A DNA stretch of 64,000 nucleotides from Gnetum montanum (Eukaryota > Streptophyta > Gnetopsida > Gnetales > Gnetaceae): contig MNCI01017582.1 in the NCBI GenBank assembly GCA_015680685.1, positions 122,001 through 186,000 of the forward strand, given 5' to 3'. The stretch's first letter is position 1. The number at the start of each line of letters is the position of its first letter. The notes beneath the pieces were generated by a model. That model ran no database searches. It was not told where the DNA came from and saw only the letters and a list, made by a program, of their open reading frames with translations. A program made the translations under genes and the position numbers. Shown here piece after piece: positions 21,866 to 33,989 of this stretch.

Positions 21866-22900
21866 ATGATGAAGAAGATGAAGTTTGGAGTACTCAATCT
21901 GATATAGGGATTTCCTATGAACATAAATGAAGAAAACATTATTCCAACTCACAAATGCATAACCTACCCAGTGACAATGAACCCCTACTAGCCACTAAGA
22001 GCCTAATGCATGTACAAGAGGCTATTTGAATATCCTGCAGGCATTGCAAGGAAAGTCGTATACCCAAGCTTGACATAAACAACTTTTCCAAGTGCTCAGG
22101 AGGCTATGAATTAGATCCGCAACAACATTTACAAGCCTTCTACGATGCTTGTGCATGGAACAACATTGATAATGGATCGAAAAAACTTAAGCTCTTTCCT
22201 ATGACACTCGTTGGCCATGCAAAAGTATGGTATAGGTCCTTAAAACCAAAATCAATATGACATTGGCCAACAATGGTAGAACTCTTCAATAAAAGATATC
22301 AAACGTATGCCAGAGTATCAGCCTTGAGGAGACAAATCAAAGAGTGCAAAAAATCACAACATGAACCCTTGGACATGGCCTTAGAAATATATTATGCACT
22401 ATTAAACAACTACCTAGGCCATGGGTTATTCAAGGAAAGGCTAATGTACCATATCATAGATGGGCTCTGTAATGAAATAAGGGAGACCCTAAGGATGTAT
22501 GCCCAAGGTCAACTATATGAGCTATGAACCCATTAAGTCTAAGAGCTTATTATGTGGGTAGCAAAAGAAGAAGGGAAGTTGGCTAAATGGAAGAATGTTG
22601 AAAAATCTTAATAGGCCCAAAAATCAATAAGGGCCCATGATTATGAATAGAAGAAATTAACTCACCACAAGGAGGTGGAAACATTTTTGCCAACACTACA
22701 ATCATTGGATGAAATTGAGGAAAAGATCAATAAGATGATGGAATGGATGCATAAAAAATATGAAGAATATGCCAACATTATTGGAGGTAGAGTCATGACA
22801 AACCAAGAAATAGGAAATAACACCCTTAGACAATTAGAAAGAAGGGTAGAATAAGAGCTCAACTACCAATCATATGTATCAATGCAACATTTGCCTATAC
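21866..22900 (+). pseudogene. Family B gag (B1)
   Basis: Ty3/gypsy-type gag with stops. Motifs: 'GGYELDPQQHLQAFYDAC' near 22102, 'KLFPMTLVGHAKVWYRSLKP' near 22189, 'WPTMVELFNKRYQTYARV' near 22264, 'PLDMALEIYYALLNNYLGH' near 22366, 'MYHIIDGLCNEIRETLRM' near 22444. This is the capsid pattern of plant gypsy gag (hydrophobic-FPxTLxGxAxxW...W...F..RY). A Lys/Glu-rich segment follows, then a Ser/Pro/Thr-rich tail. I see no zinc knuckle. The B2 copy (minus, 45481-46002) is the same protein with fewer stops. Confidence 0.85.
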
Positions 22901-25160
22901 GATCACCCCAAGGGCCAATGACCAATCTTTTCAAATTTACAAGAGCATTGAGGAAGGGTGTTACATCCAGAGTTCATATAGAAATATTGTGTTTGATCAT
23001 AGTGGAAAAAATCCTAGTTGTGGAGGGTGCAACCCCCAAACTCATTACACCCTTCATACCATCCAAACCTAAGTGCTTATCAAGGTCAACATCTTGTTTC
23101 CTCAATTTCATCAACAACCTCTATCTCACGACATTATTATTATTCTCCTCAATACTATCAACCCATATCCTCATGAATAGGACCACCACCTTAGGTACTT
23201 TACACTTCTCCTCAATTTCAAAATTCTCATCATTCACCTCCTTCTGCATCGCCACCAATTGTACCCAAAGGTTTTGCATCATAACATCAACCCACAAATG
23301 TTATTTGTGCTTCTACTATCAATAGTAGTGAGAATCCTTCACAACATCATAGGAATTCCTTCTTTAGACATGATTGTAGAAAGGGACACCACAATTTAGA
23401 AACCATTGCATTTGCCAACTTAGCATAAGTCCAACACTATGGTGCATCTTCCTCTTCAAACCCAACACCTCATGTTACCTCATCAGGGCCACCACTCAAT
23501 ACTCCAACAACTATATGACCCAATGAATATTGCCACATGTGAAGACATGCTGATCCTTGCATACCATCCTACAGTTGCAAGTACCATAGTGGGTCAACTC
23601 CTTATAAATTAACCACATCCTATAACTTGTTCCACTATGTCAACTCTAATCAAGTGTGTGAACCCCAATGGGGTAAGTATGATCAAGTTCCAATATTTCC
23701 AACATGCAAGGATCCAAACCTTCCATTTATTAATTCTAGCCATGCTCAACCATTTAGCTATGGGGGTATCCTCCATTCTAACAACATAGAATTAATAAAT
23801 GTTTTTCTATTTCTTTAATTTTTCAACTTTTTGTTTTCCAGTTTTTCACCTTTTAATTTATTGCTTTACCTTTCTGTCTTTTTATCTTTTTATGAGTAAT
23901 CTCATCTATGAATAAAGCACTCATGTGACTCATTGGTTGAGGTATTGTTCTATGCTATCAAGTCTTGAGTGGCTAATTATTTGGATAGTGAACCCACAAC
24001 ATCCACTCACCCATTCTATTAATAAGAGGTTCTACTCTAGGTACGATGATATTTTTGACATCATTAAAACTTAAAGTAATTTTGTGCCCATTATTCCTAG
24101 AATGAAGAAGGATGGACTAAGAGAGAATGATTAGGGTGTAACATCAAGGGGACTTGTGGATTCTCTTTGGTGACATTTGTAGGAGTTATCATGTAGCATG
24201 GTTGTACTAAGATCCTTGTAGATCTAATGAAAAATGGAAGCAAGAGTAATCAAATGACACTCAACTAGAAAAAATAATGCTATTTTAGGGGGTCCCATTG
24301 GAAAGACATGCACTCATGCCTGAAGGTAGGTAGCTTCTTTGGATTCAGCAATACTTCATCAAAAATAAAAAACAAAAAAAAACATGAGCATCACAAAGAA
24401 AAATCACTCCTCCCTTAAACAAAACACCAAGTGATCATACGCATTACTACCATGGTGCTCTTATGGTTGTCCATCATGGGAAGAAGCAGTGCAATGTCAT
24501 TGATCAGAGGAATGTACTTGGTCTTGATTTTGGAATGACGGGCCAATGACACACTAATCATGCCTTACACGTAGGATTCATTGTGCCCTGGGTCAGTTAC
24601 CTCATGTCCCGATTTCTGCAATCCCTTCTACAATTCACCTCATCCTGTTGTTCATGTAATTGGGCTTGTGCCTTGGGTAGCATGGAACTCATATCTCGTC
24701 ATAGTGGTATTTACATGTGTGCATTTTGTGGAATTACTGTGGATTAAATTTCACTCTTTTTATGCCTATGAACATTTTAAGATGAGGTTATGCAAGGGCA
24801 TTATAGGTTGGAACCTTCTTTGGGGAGGACTCACTTGTGTTATTTTTGTAATTTGTACTTGTTGTACACCATCACATCATTTTATACCCTCTAAGTATTA
24901 TGTCACCAATGATATTCTTTCCCTCATCATCATCCTTCTAGTTCAAACGTTCCTATGTACTAACCCACACCCTTTTTCCTCATACTCTTCATGACCTTCA
25001 TTGCTAGATTTTACACCATGATAACTTTTTAGTGTTGTTAGACTTGATCAACATTACCCTAGAGCCTTCACATTGACCTAAAGTTTGTAGTTTACACTGC
25101 AGAATTTCAAAAATTTATCAATTATTCCAAATACCCTATTTTCATTAGGCTACACTATTA
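22901..25160. other. Family B central region (B1)
   Basis: Gag tail remnants (Pro/Ser/Thr-rich, up to about 23820), then noncoding sequence shared with B2 (43160-44330, minus), including a block around 24480-24700. Apparent ORFs here are not conserved as frames between B1 and B2. No pol motif was found on either strand. Confidence 0.5.
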
Positions 25161-25164
25161 GGTC

Positions 25165-25230
25165 CCCACTATCACATACATGATATTGCGTACTTTTCAC
25201 CAATATATATCCCCCCCCTCCCCCCCTCAT
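25165..25230 (+). promoter_or_regulatory. Internal promoter-like block before ORF2 (B1)
   Basis: TATCACATACATGATATTG near 25173-25192 followed by a TATATAT box near 25203-25210 and a C-rich run. It aligns with the B2 block at 42822-42905, where the CGATATCA-type array and a TATAAAAA box are better kept. It lies about 500 bp before the ORF2 ATG. Confidence 0.55.
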
Positions 25231-25707
25231 GTGAACATCAACATCATTTACAACTATTCACGCAGGGGAGATTTTCAAATTTTCTTCTACAACTTGTGAC
25301 CTGCACACCTCTTGATCTACTAGCCATAACTCACTCGTTAACACTCTGATTTGCATTCCGTTTGAACCTATCTAAACCCAGAGTGTTTAGCTTAGTCATG
25401 GGTCTGAATTGTGCATAAATTTTTTGAATTTCATCATCACCCAAATGACACTATCAAGGGTAATTACTTATAAAAATAATAAACATGTGCCAAAAATAAT
25501 TTCATCTGCTTATCTATGCTGGGAAATTAAAATTTGAAGCCACCTAAGCAAAGAGGGCCAAATATTAAAACTTTTTTGGGATATTTCAATAAAAATTTCT
25601 AACTTTAAATCACACAGAATAAAAAATAAGTTCATTAAGGAAAGAAGTAAGGTATAACTTAACTTTTGCAAACAACCTTACTAATGATTGGCCCTGTGTG
25701 ATTGTAA

Positions 25708-28501
25708 ATGGCACCAAAGTGTGGACAAGAAGAAGGTCCCTCTCAACGTGTGTCTAAGAGACCTAGGAGAGGTAGAGGACAGGTGTCTATCGAACAACAT
25801 GTAGAGAAAGAGGCATAATCATTTAGTATCCATCAAGAGACTCTTGCTACTATGCAATCAGGACAGGCAAATGATGGAGCTGTTGCAACACCTGAATAAG
25901 GAAGACACCTCACGTTGTCCCCAAAGTGTGTTTAAGCCATCCTTGAAAGGTCCACATCAGCTATAGCGATCGTGGAATTGAACTTTGGACCCCTCAAAGA
26001 ATTTTCTCCTAAGGTTGTCAAGGACCAACTCAAAGGGTTCCCATTATGGCCTATCCTCTCCAAAAGAAGTGCCTGGTACTTGGGAGAAATGTATGAATTT
26101 TGGCATAATAAAGAAGAAGGAACCACGGTTGGCATTGGTGGTGTGTCTATTGATTTTTCCACCAAGTCCATTTTGGAAGTGTTAAACCTTCTAAATATGA
26201 GGCTAAAAGTTTCATACCTGTCCACTTGCTCCGATGCTAATGCACGAAAGGTTTGGTTGAAGAGGACATACAATAAAGAAGATAATACATATGGAGAATT
26301 GACATTGGAAGAGAGAATCTACTTTAAATTTGGCACTTATCACATCTTCCCAACAAAAGGATTAAACAAGATTTCAACATATGCAGCAAGAGGAAGTGTG
26401 ATATTAATGGAAAAGGTTAATGCTAACCTACCTCATCTATATCTCACAGAGATCTTAAGGGGGTTTGAAGAATGCAAGATAGGGAAGTTTGCATTTCCCT
26501 TCCCTTGTCTCATCAGGAAGCTATGCAAGCATGTTGGTATTCTAGGGTACAACAACAACATCCTCAGAAGAGCCCAAAATGCTTCGTTTGCGAAACTGCT
26601 GAAGCCACCATCTCTAAGAAAATGTGTTGGTGAGATGTTGGAGCCAAAGCCAGAGTAAGAACAAATGGTGGAGCCCACTAAAAATCAAACTACTAGGCCT
26701 AGCCAACTCCCAAGCTCAAGGTCTAGTTAACAACAAGAAGCAGGGCCTAGCATAAGCTAGCAAGACCAACCACCACTACCGCTGGATTATCGATCATCAA
26801 TGAGCCATCTCAAGGCCATCGCTAAGATAATCAGTTGGGGGAGTCATGATGATGCTAATCTCTTCTACATCATTGAAGATATCATGTGACCCATTTCCTC
26901 TATAGATCATGCATAGGGTAAGGTTTCCATTTAGACAAGAAGAGGGGAGACTGATTAATCATAACAGATCTTAGGAAATGCTACATCTTTTCAGGTGCAA
27001 CTCAAGACTAGTGAAGGGCCATAGTGATGGTCATGCAGAACCAGGATACAGTAGGAGCCATAGAAGTGGTTGCAGACCACATCAAAGAATCCTTTAACAT
27101 TCCTATTGTGTCATTAGTAGACTTAATAGAAGCACGTGATGCTCAAACATTGGAGAGTCCCTCAATGACTCCTTCGAAGCATAAGGATGTGCTTGATCAA
27201 TTTTTGTAAACAAGATAAGTAATGAAGATTTTGTTTGACATCCTACAAGATGTCATGATAGCATAATTAGACCTCATCTCTATGAAGGAAAATCTGGTCA
27301 TGGTAGAGATCAAGGCCGAGCATGCAGAAGCAAAGTTAGCAAAACTCCAAGAGAGACTTATAACCCTGCAAGCTACACAAGGAGACCCCTCTCAATTTGT
27401 TCTTGCAGACTAGCTAGAAATATTTATGACTAAGAAACTCAATCCGTTGTTGGTGGATAATAAAATATTGGTAAAGAAGAAAGAGAAGGTCAACTGGGAT
27501 GCCTCCAACAAACAAGTGTAAACCTACGTACACACCAAGGCACTCAGAGCCTTACAAGAGGAGAATAAATAGCTCACTAATGACAATCTTTTATTGACTA
27601 CTGTGGAGAAATAGAAGAATTTTCTCGAAGAAAAATTTCAATAGCTACAAGAATAATTGATTAGAGTCAACCAATACATGAAATGTTTGGCCAGAGAGAA
27701 TCAAACCCTTTCAATAGAGGAGGTAGATGCAATTCATTAGAAGATGACCATCAAAATAAGTGCATAGAAAAACGAGGCCAAGCAGCACAAGAATTCAAAG
27801 GAGCATTTCTAAGACTAGGTGGAAATATGCAAGAAAGCTATAGAGAAGGAGATCCATATGGCCAAGGCCCACATCAATACTTTTAGTGCTCAACACACTA
27901 ATTCGTGGGCCATATTTGACACATATGCATTTGTCCACAGGTGGAACTTAAAAGCTAGGACCTACAAATTCAAGATCTTATAGTGTACATGGAATTAGCA
28001 AACCTTTGGTATGACAATATAGCCATGTTTATAGCAGGGTGGCCAAGGATAGAGCTCTAGGGATAGGTAGCTACCACCTATGCCAAATATGAAGTAGAAT
28101 TTGTAGAGCATAAGAAAACATTGCAGAAGCTGGAAGTTGCAAATTCTAAACCAGAGGTGGTTAAAGCAAGCTACAAAGGACACAAAGATGTTGCAGTGGA
28201 CTTGGCTCAATGGCTTACAAATTTTTAGAAGTACAAGAACAAAGCCAGAGCCTATGAGAAGGAATGACGGTTGTTTGTGGCCTAGTACGTCAAAGCAAAC
28301 AAGATGTTTCCCCAACTACCATGCCCATGGAAGGTGCCAACTCCATCAAACATTGGAGCATCAGCATGGATGGCATAGGATCCCTAAACAGAAGAGGAAA
28401 AGCTCTAGGAACTACTTCAACATCATCAAATTCCAAAACCTAGAGCACAAGACAAGGGAAAGAAACCCATGGAGGAGCCACCGCCACCTAGAATGACATG
28501 A
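25708..28501 (+). pseudogene. Family B ORF2, unknown protein with coiled coil (B1)
   Basis: Frame of about 930 codons with stops, starting MAPKCGQEEGPSQRVSKRPR, a basic N-terminus. The segment 25972-26658 is open for 228 codons. It contains 'VGIGGVSIDFSTKSILEVLN' and the very conserved 'IFPTKGLNKIS', 'ARGSVILMEKVNANLPHLYL' and 'FPFPCLIRKLCKHVGI'. This pattern recalls the plant retroelement-associated family called 'putative plant transposon protein', an inference from memory. From about 27020 the protein is Glu/Lys/Gln-rich with heptad spacing ('TKALRALQEENKxLTNDNLL', 'KCLARENQTLSIEEV'), a long predicted coiled coil. The C-terminus is 'KPMEEPPPPRMT'. B2 keeps the same order, so it is a real element gene. 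The role is unknown; a structural or chaperone-like role is only a guess. Confidence 0.75.
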
Positions 28502-28693
28502 GTTCCACATAATTTTGTAACTTTGTGATTTTTCATTTTGTATGTTGTATCCCAATTTTGTTTTATTAAGTTCTTCACTACAGCATGAATAAATTCCTCA
28601 TTAGTCAATAATCCCATACCTATCCACTGTGTAATCAATAGGTCTTATTCTCATTTTGACTCAAGGATGACTTTTCATTCAATCATGGGGGTA
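28502..28693. other. Family B 3' region and polypurine tract (B1)
   Basis: Noncoding stretch ending CATGGGGGTA immediately before the 3' LTR. The G-run is the likely polypurine tract; B2 has TTGTGGGGGTA. Confidence 0.65.
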
Positions 28694-29554
28694 TGATGAA
28701 TTGTGATTCATCAAGCTACGATATTGGACCCCCAATATCAGATCCACGATATTAGGTACACAATATCATAGCCTAAATAATGATATCAGATACACGATAT
28801 CATGACTCCTATGTGAACCTATAAATACACATCTAGGTGCATGAGAGGAGTTAGTTTTTCAATAGTCAGTTTAGTATTGGAGTAGGATCTTTTTGTCAGT
28901 TTTTCCTCTCAACCCTCTCTCGCAATGCATTCTTGCAGTATGATGATTCTGATTGTATGACATCTTTGTCTAAGTGTAATGTACTTGGACATGCACATAA
29001 CCAAAAATAAAGATCAAGATTACTTCATCATTACAGAATTTAGTTAGTTTAATTATTTAATTGTTATTATTATTTATTGCTTTTGTAGTTAACATATCTT
29101 CATCCTAAACTCCTTAAACATAGAATGAGTATTACTTAATCATGAGCATTTATGTGTGACTACTTGGTAACCCAGTAGCGTACCTAGGATCTATGCTTGG
29201 TAATCCTAGTAGTAGTCATGCATGAGGTCTAAGATGTGTATGGATGATTAAGGAATGGATGCTCATCACACTTAGGCTAGCTTAGATTCTCTCTCCTATT
29301 TCCTCCTATCATAGATAAGATTATCTTCCATTGTCTTGAGGTGTAGCATTAGTTTAGGAACATATCAGACACCTCACTCTGGACTAAACCATACATGACA
29401 AAGCCAATACTAGTCCAGATGGGAAGATAGTGAACTATGATTAATGAGTAACTATCTAAATACCACAACTAGCCTGTCTACAGAGTTTGACTGGATCATG
29501 CATGAAACACTTATATTTGTATGGTTGAGTGTAGGATTACCTCACTAGTCATCA
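28694..29554 (+). repeat. Family B element B1, 3' LTR
   Basis: 861-bp LTR matching 20797-21658, with the same start hairpin and palindrome array. It ends GTCATCA, followed by ATATT. Confidence 0.92.
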
Positions 29555-31717
29555 ATATTAAATTGAGTTCTAGCCAAGGCTATCTCAAAGATACCATTTG
29601 AATTATGGAAAGGTTGGAAACTAAGTTTGCAACATATACGTATTTGGGAATGCTTATCTAAAGTAAGAGTCTATAATCCACAAGAATAGAAGCTAGACCC
29701 AAGGACCATAAGTGGGTATTCCATTGGATATGATAAATGGTCTAGGGGATATAGACTTTATTGTCCATCACATACTACTAGGTTTGTGAAATCAAGGAAT
29801 GCTAAATTTGTTGAGAATGACTTGATTAGTGGGAGCAGTAGATCTTGGAACATTGTTCTTGAGATAGATCATGTAGATGCTCAACCCACTATTTCAAATG
29901 ATAGAGTGATTGTTATGCACAATATTCCTAGAGCACAAATGCATAACGAACAACAACTAGTCATTGAAGTTCCACAAAATGTTGACCAAGAAGTAGTAGA
30001 TCCAATTGAACAGCATGTTGAGCATCATGATCTTTAATAGAATGATGAACAGACATTAAGAAGATCTACTAGAGTAAGGTGATCAGAAATTCTTAGTGGC
30101 TATATTGTATATCTATAGGAGTCTAACTATAACATAGAAGCCAAAAATGATCTCTAAATGTTTTCACAAGCCATGAGTTGTAGGAAATCTAACTTGTGGT
30201 AAGATGTCATGAAAGATGAAATGAACTCTATGTCATCTAATGGAGTCTAGGATCTTGTCAAGTTTCCTCATGGTGTAAAATCCATTGGATGCAAATGGGT
30301 CTTTAAGACTAAGAAAGACTCATTGGGAAACATTGAAATATATAAGGCCAAACTTGTCGCTATAGGGTTCACTCAAAAAGAGGGAATAGATTACAAGGAG
30401 ACTTTTTCTCTTGTATCTAAGGAGGACTTCCTTCATGTTATTATGGCATTCGTTGCCCATTTTGATCTTGAATTACATAAAATGGATATGAAAATAGCAT
30501 TCCTTAATGGCGATCTAGAGGAAGGGGTTTATATGAAACAACCTGAAGGATTTTCCTCTAGTGATGGTGAGAAATTGGTATGCAAACTCATGAAATCCAT
30601 ATATGGATTAAAATAGGCCTCTTATTAATGGTACTTAAAATTCCATGATATCATCACTTCATTTGGTTTTGAAGAAAAAATCATGGATCAATGTATATAC
30701 TAGAAGGTCAATGGAAGAAAAATCTATTTCCTTGTTCTATATGTGGATGATATCCTTCTTGCAACAAATAATAGTGGATATCTATATGAGATGAAACATT
30801 TCTCTCTAAGAATTTTGAGAAGAAGGATCTAGGTGAGGCATCTTATCTCATTGGCATTTAGATCCATAGGGACAATTCTAGATGTATTCTAGGACTATTG
30901 TAGAAAAAATATATCAATAAAGTGTTAAAGAGGTTTTGGATGAAAGATTGTTCACGAAGAATAGCACCCACTGTGAAGGGTGACAAGTTCAATTTGGACT
31001 AGTTCCATAGGAATGATTTAGAGAAGAGTTGGATGAGAAACATTCCATTTGCTTCAACTGTTGGAAGCCTTATGTATGCTTAGGTCTACACAAGACCTAA
31101 CATTACATTTTTTGTGGGAATGTTGGGCAAATATTAGAGTAATCCAAGTATTAACCACTGGAGGGCTACAAAGAAAGTGATGAGGTACCTTCAAGGTACA
31201 AAATACTACATGCTTATGTACAAATGAACTGACTCCTTGCATGTGATTGGCTACTTCAATTCAGAATTTGCTGGTTGTGTCAATTCATGGAAATCCAATT
31301 TGATTATGTTTTTATGCTAGTTGGAGGAGATATATCCTAGAGGAGTGGGAAGCAAACTTTGATTGCTACTTCCACCATGGAGGCAAAGTTCGTTTTTTTT
31401 TTTAGGCTACTTCACATGGTGTATGGCTAAAGAGTTTCATAACAGGGCTTAGAATTGTGGATTCTATATCTAGGCCATTAAGAATGTTTTGTGATAATTC
31501 AACTACTATCTTTATGGCTAAGAATAATAAGAGTGACAATTGAAGTAAACACATCAACATAAAGTACTTAGCCATAAGAGAACACACTAAAGAAAAAAAA
31601 GTGATCATTGCACATACAAGCACTAAATTAATGATAGTTGATCCTTTGACAAAAGGAATGCGACTAAAGTCATTTAAGGATCATGTATTTTGGATGGGAC
31701 TTGGTTCCATAATGTAA
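29555..31717 (+). pseudogene. Copia element 1 integrase C-terminal half, reverse transcriptase, RNase H
   Basis: Second half of the copia polyprotein after the B1 insertion. The integrase end is 'IPFELWKGWKLSLQHIRIWE' near 29597. Reverse transcriptase: 'GCKWVFKTKKDSLGNIEIYK' near 30289, 'AIGFTQKEGIDYKETFS' near 30359, 'HKMDMKIAFLNGDLEEGVYM' near 30477, 'MKSIYGLK' near 30593, catalytic 'LYVDDILLATNN' near 30737. RNase H near 31350-31560 is frameshifted ('MFCDNSTTIFMAKNN', 'SKHINIKYLAIREH'), and the end is 'DPLTKGMRLKSFKDH...MGLGSIM' with a stop at 31715. One segment of 97 codons (30323-30616) is uninterrupted. Confidence 0.93.
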
Positions 31718-32006
31718 TTTGGTGTATGTACAACTTACAATCTTAATGAAACTCTTATTCAGTTGTGCTATTTTCTCATATGGTTTGTGCATATAGTTAT
31801 TAGAGAAAATACACATATAGTAGGGCCTTGAATGAACATTGGGTTTATTCATAAATTTATATTACCATATAAGGAATTATGTTTGAGAGATAATGCACTG
31901 TAATACATGGAAGATAATACTCACATTAAGAGGAACTATCATCCTGATTCATGCATTTATTTCTTGAACTCTAGGCTTGATTAAATATGGAGACCAAGTG
32001 GGAGAT

Positions 32007-32414
32007 TATAACATGCATTTACACATTGCCATGGCCTCCATATCTATTGATGCTTATATGTTTTGGCATAATGCATTTTTTTGTTGGTGTTGGGGTGGCA
32101 TCCACATCCAGATGGGGTTTTGGATCTCTTATTTTTCAAATTTTCTCTCATGGTAAGCAATTCCATGACCTATAAATTCATTCTTGATGGGAGAACAAAG
32201 GAACCACAAATCATAGAAGGATTGTAGTTCACGTCCCTTCCACAGACACTTGGAGGTTGCATACACCATCGTTTCAAAGCACTGGTGTGAAAAAAGAATT
32301 TGAACAAGATTAATCGAAGGCATCAATGGCTAGAGGTTAGTTCCATTTTCTTTTGCATTTTGTACTTTAATTACTTATGCAATTTGGTTTTTTCCACATA
32401 GTTATTTTCTTACA
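32007..32414 (+). repeat. Copia element 1, 3' LTR
   Basis: 408-bp LTR matching 17416-17815, starting TATAACATGC directly after 'AAGTGGGAGAT', a copia-type polypurine tract. It is followed by the target duplication TTCTC. Confidence 0.92.
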
Positions 32415-32419
32415 TTCTC

Positions 32420-32490
32420 TTCTCAATGTACAATATCTAATATAATGTATATTTGATATTTTCCATGACATTTAGGAATGGGTTGTCATG
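32420..32490 (+). repeat. Family A copy 2, 3' LTR right part
   Basis: Last 71 bp of the split LTR, continuing from 17415 and ending GGTTGTCATG before the target duplication TATGT. It matches 12420-12484. Confidence 0.9.
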
Positions 32491-32495
32491 TATGT

Positions 32496-33989
32496 TCTAT
32501 AGACTAGAAGATACAAATTTTAAACCTACAACATTTAAATTGATGAGATTTCAAAGAGTAGAGATAAAAATAATTATTAAATCAGTCATAACATAACATT
32601 TTTAAGTAGTTTTACTTCAATCCAAAAGATATTTTGAAATATAAGAAGAAGCTAAAAGTTTAGGTTGTGATTCTTTATACTTTTTCAAATATCACCTTCT
32701 AAATAAGAATCATGAAATTCTCTATGATTTATAATATTTATAAAAGATTAAATAAAAACTTAAATTATACTATGGATTTCAAGGTGCTTTTTTTGTAATT
32801 TTAGATAATTTCATGGACATTTTAGAAATCTATATATTAGATTGTAAATTAAAATTATGAAAATTATATGAATGTTTTACAAAGCATTAAATAATTTGTC
32901 AACATAATTCTCTACATCATAAAATCCTAGATCAAGGAAACAAAATTACAACCAAAAAATAGCAAATCAAGAAAAACCATAAATCCATTCAAAAATTATA
33001 CACAATATCTAGTCTAAATTGAAATCAAAAAATTCTACCTTCTTGAATCTTTAAAAATGATATCTAGATTTCCCATAAACACATAGTAAATCTAAGAAGT
33101 CAATTGGCATAATCCATCCCATGTACTATCCACAAAACCTAAAATACAAAACTAGACAATGGGCTAAGATTACTACATGAAGAATCCACATGATAATAAC
33201 AAACATAATAAAGATTTAATTAAAAGAATATTTAATCCAAAATTCACTAGCACCTCTAGAATCTTTAATTCCCAATAGCACCTTTATGTCATGTTCCCAA
33301 AATAATTAAGGTGTGTTGAATAAAAGAGCCATTTAATTTTTAATAAAAGATTATCAAATAACGTGGAAATGGGAAAATTGGCTAGTTACCCAAAATAATA
33401 GTTGAACTAAAATAATACTTCTATTAATCTCTTTCATCACATACATAGCTTCCTCTACTCTCATGTAACATCCATAAATACCAAGAATAACTAATAAAGA
33501 ATATGCTGAGAAACCACTATCCCAATTTATACAAATAAATATCATAAAATAAAAAATAAATGTATAATTAAAATTCCTAAATTAAATATAATTTCAATAT
33601 ATAAGAACATAAGATGTCAAATAAGGCCATAAAATATTTAATCAAGAATATCAAGAAAATCATAGATTATTAGCCATGTTATTCTCCTAACCAAACCTCT
33701 CTTTAAATTGTACCATAATGAATAATAGGATTAGTATACATCTACTAAATGGAAAAATATATATACACACATATATATACAAAAAATATTTATAATGACA
33801 TTAATTCATACATGCATCATAAAGGTAATCAATATGAACTATTAGTACATAACCATAAAATATATCAAACTACTAACATGCATAACACATTAAGGACCCA
33901 AGCAACATAATCTTGATGCAAAGACATGCATGCCAAGAGTCCAAGGAATATGGAAAGTTATTAAATATAACTATTTTAGTGACAAAATA
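32496..33989. other. No gene recognised
   Basis: Very AT-rich DNA between family A copy 2 and the Athila-like element, with TA-type simple repeats near 33755-33785. It is the original right flank of copy 2. No motif was found on either strand. Confidence 0.4.

Larger units (their letters stand above)
20797..29554 (+). mobile_element. Family B element B1: gag plus ORF2, no pol
   Basis: An 8.76-kb LTR element inside the copia integrase. The LTRs are 20797-21658 and 28694-29554. The flanks are ATCTT (20792-20796) and ATATT (29555-29559), a 5-bp target duplication with one change. A tRNA-Asp-like primer site follows the 5' LTR and 'CATGGGGGTA' precedes the 3' LTR. The interior has a gypsy-type gag, about 2.5 kb of noncoding DNA, an internal promoter-like block and ORF2. 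No protease, reverse transcriptase, RNase H or integrase is visible, so it is non-autonomous. B2 at 39471-47170 has the same plan. Confidence 0.9.
17416..32414 (+). mobile_element. Ty1/copia element 1, host of family B element B1
   Basis: Copia element of about 6.2 kb after removal of B1 (20797-29554). The LTRs are 17416-17815 and 32007-32414. A perfect 5-bp target duplication TTCTC lies at 17411-17415 and 32415-32419. Deleting the element and one duplication restores the family A LTR word CACATTCTCTTCTCAATG exactly as in the copy 2 5' LTR. The internal order gag, protease, integrase, reverse transcriptase, RNase H is the copia order. Confidence 0.95.
11919..32490 (+). mobile_element. Family A LTR element copy 2, split by copia
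   Basis: Second complete family A element. The 5' LTR starts at 11919 and the 3' LTR ends at 32490; the flanks carry a perfect target duplication TATGT at 11914-11918 and 32491-32495. Removing the copia insertion 17416-32414 and one copy of its TTCTC duplication gives an element of about 5.6 kb with the order LTR, primer site, small ORF remnant, 45-bp minisatellite, deadenylase pseudogene, LTR. It is more decayed than copies 1 and 3. Confidence 0.9.

Noticed and set aside
23627-24994. Plus-strand frames of 63 and 137 codons in B1
   Set aside because: B2 has homologous DNA but not the same frames, and no known domain is visible, so coding is not supported apart from the gag tail.
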